A stretch of 6,291 bases of DNA from an uncultured Spirochaetota bacterium (GTDB lineage: Bacteria > Spirochaetota > UBA4802 > UBA5368): NCBI GenBank assembly GCA_937864375.1, contig CALMJO010000634.1, positions 1 to 6,291 on the forward strand, given 5' to 3'. Shown piece by piece: positions 5,958 to 6,291 of the stretch. The notes beneath the pieces were generated by a model, which worked only from the letters and a program-made list of their open reading frames with translations, made no database searches and was not told the origin of the DNA. The position numbers and the translations under genes are program-made. Position 1 is the first letter of the stretch, and every line of letters begins with the position of its first letter.

Positions 5958-5985
5958 ATTTTACAGGTAATCGTGTTTCATTCAA
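5958..5985 (-). promoter_or_regulatory. Sigma70-type promoter of the sensor gene
   Basis: On the minus strand TTGAAT (5985-5980) is followed after 16 bases by TAAAAT (5963-5958), four and five consensus matches respectively. Transcription would start near 5951, leaving a leader of nearly 60 bases that contains the two CGGCAATC boxes. It shows the sensor can be expressed apart from the transporter gene upstream. Confidence 0.5.
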
Positions 5986-6049
5986 TAACTATTCGCGGGA
6001 TCAATTTCACACTGAGCCGCGATTCAACGGGCGGGTGCAGGATTGCCGG

Positions 6050-6078
6050 GGCTTCCTGGCGCGGTAAGGAAGCCTTTT
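6050..6078 (+). terminator. Plus-strand intrinsic terminator with no annotated gene in front of it
   Basis: A perfect 8-bp stem GGCTTCCT/AGGAAGCC (6050-6057 with 6067-6074) has a nine-base loop and is followed immediately by TTTT (6075-6078). This is a good intrinsic terminator on the plus strand. On the minus strand it is followed by CCGGCAAT and preceded by AAAA, so it would not work well for the transporter gene. Both neighbouring genes are on the minus strand. Confidence 0.45.
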
Positions 6079-6158
6079 CGTGGAGAGCGCCTCCTGGAGC
6101 GTCGATATTCCTGCCCGCCTTTCCACGGAAAGAGGACGCGCGTCCCTCCGCACCATAA

Positions 6159-6291
6159 TCAGGCCTTGATGCACCGCACCGCATGCCCCTCGCCCTTCGC
6201 GATGAGCGGGATGGGAGAGCGCGTGCACGAGTCGTCGCCGCGCGCGCAGCGCGGGTGGAAAACGCACCCCTGCGGGTTCGCGGTGATCGTG
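6159..6291 (-). CDS. C-terminal end of an oligopeptide/dipeptide ABC-transporter ATP-binding protein (partial)
   Basis: The frame enters at the right edge and reads TITANPQGCVFHPRCARGDD, then SCTRSPIPLIAKGEGHAVRC and IKA before TGA at 6159-6161, 43 codons in all. GCxFHPRCxxxxxxC...GHxVRC is the characteristic C-terminal extension of OppD/OppF/DppD/DppF-type ATPases, which power peptide or nickel import at the inner membrane. The four conserved cysteines (residues 9, 15, 22 and 40 of this fragment) are present; in some family members the matching cysteines hold an iron-sulfur cluster. The ATPase domain (Walker A/B, signature motif) lies outside the window, so the exact subunit cannot be named. 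No start codon falls in the visible part, so the gene is cut by the window edge, not broken. Confidence 0.9.
   Translation of the reverse strand, partial: TITANPQGCVFHPRCARGDDSCTRSPIPLIAKGEGHAVRCIKA

Overview
The window looks like a chromosomal stretch from a Gram-negative (diderm) bacterium. It encodes a predicted outer-membrane beta-barrel protein, a periplasmic PAP2 phosphatase, a short exported protein and a membrane sensor with a periplasmic domain. The style of the proteins (zinc-ribbon-tailed sensor, PAP2 variant, sequence of RlmN) would fit Spirochaetota or a deltaproteobacterial-type lineage. That is an impression from the sequence, not a demonstrated placement.

Layout. Positions 60-548 hold a small exported protein on the minus strand, with a good promoter and a perfect 13-bp terminator stem. 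Positions 549-1066 carry no intact gene. They contain a 28-bp near-palindrome and the decayed end of a PAS/PAC sensor gene on the minus strand. A tRNA-Arg(UCG) (1067-1140) and rlmN (1265-2314) follow on the plus strand. A PAP2-family phosphatase (2523-3344, minus) converges on rlmN and almost certainly starts at a TTG codon. Positions 3345-3950 are mostly non-coding but include a coding-like, frameshifted fragment at 3721-3913. An exported beta-barrel protein (3951-4619, plus) then faces a membrane sensor (4796-5893, minus). At the right edge is the last 43 codons of an oligopeptide/dipeptide ABC-transporter ATPase (6159-6291, minus).

The genes do not form an obvious single system. The tRNA and rlmN are housekeeping (translation, and modification of rRNA and tRNA). 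The PAP2 enzyme, the barrel protein and the small exported protein are envelope functions. From about 4620 rightward the DNA is visibly more GC-rich than to the left, and the barrel gene just before it is AT-rich. This suggests a junction between regions of different history.

The most interesting item is the sensor. It has two membrane segments, a HAMP domain and a coiled coil, then ends in a four-cysteine putative zinc-ribbon module (LPICASCKKIRDD...CPDC) instead of a kinase, cyclase or phosphatase domain. Its upstream region carries repeated CGGCAATC boxes and a plus-strand terminator-like hairpin that no annotated gene explains. I see no complete undescribed multi-gene system, no CRISPR array and no insertion sequence.
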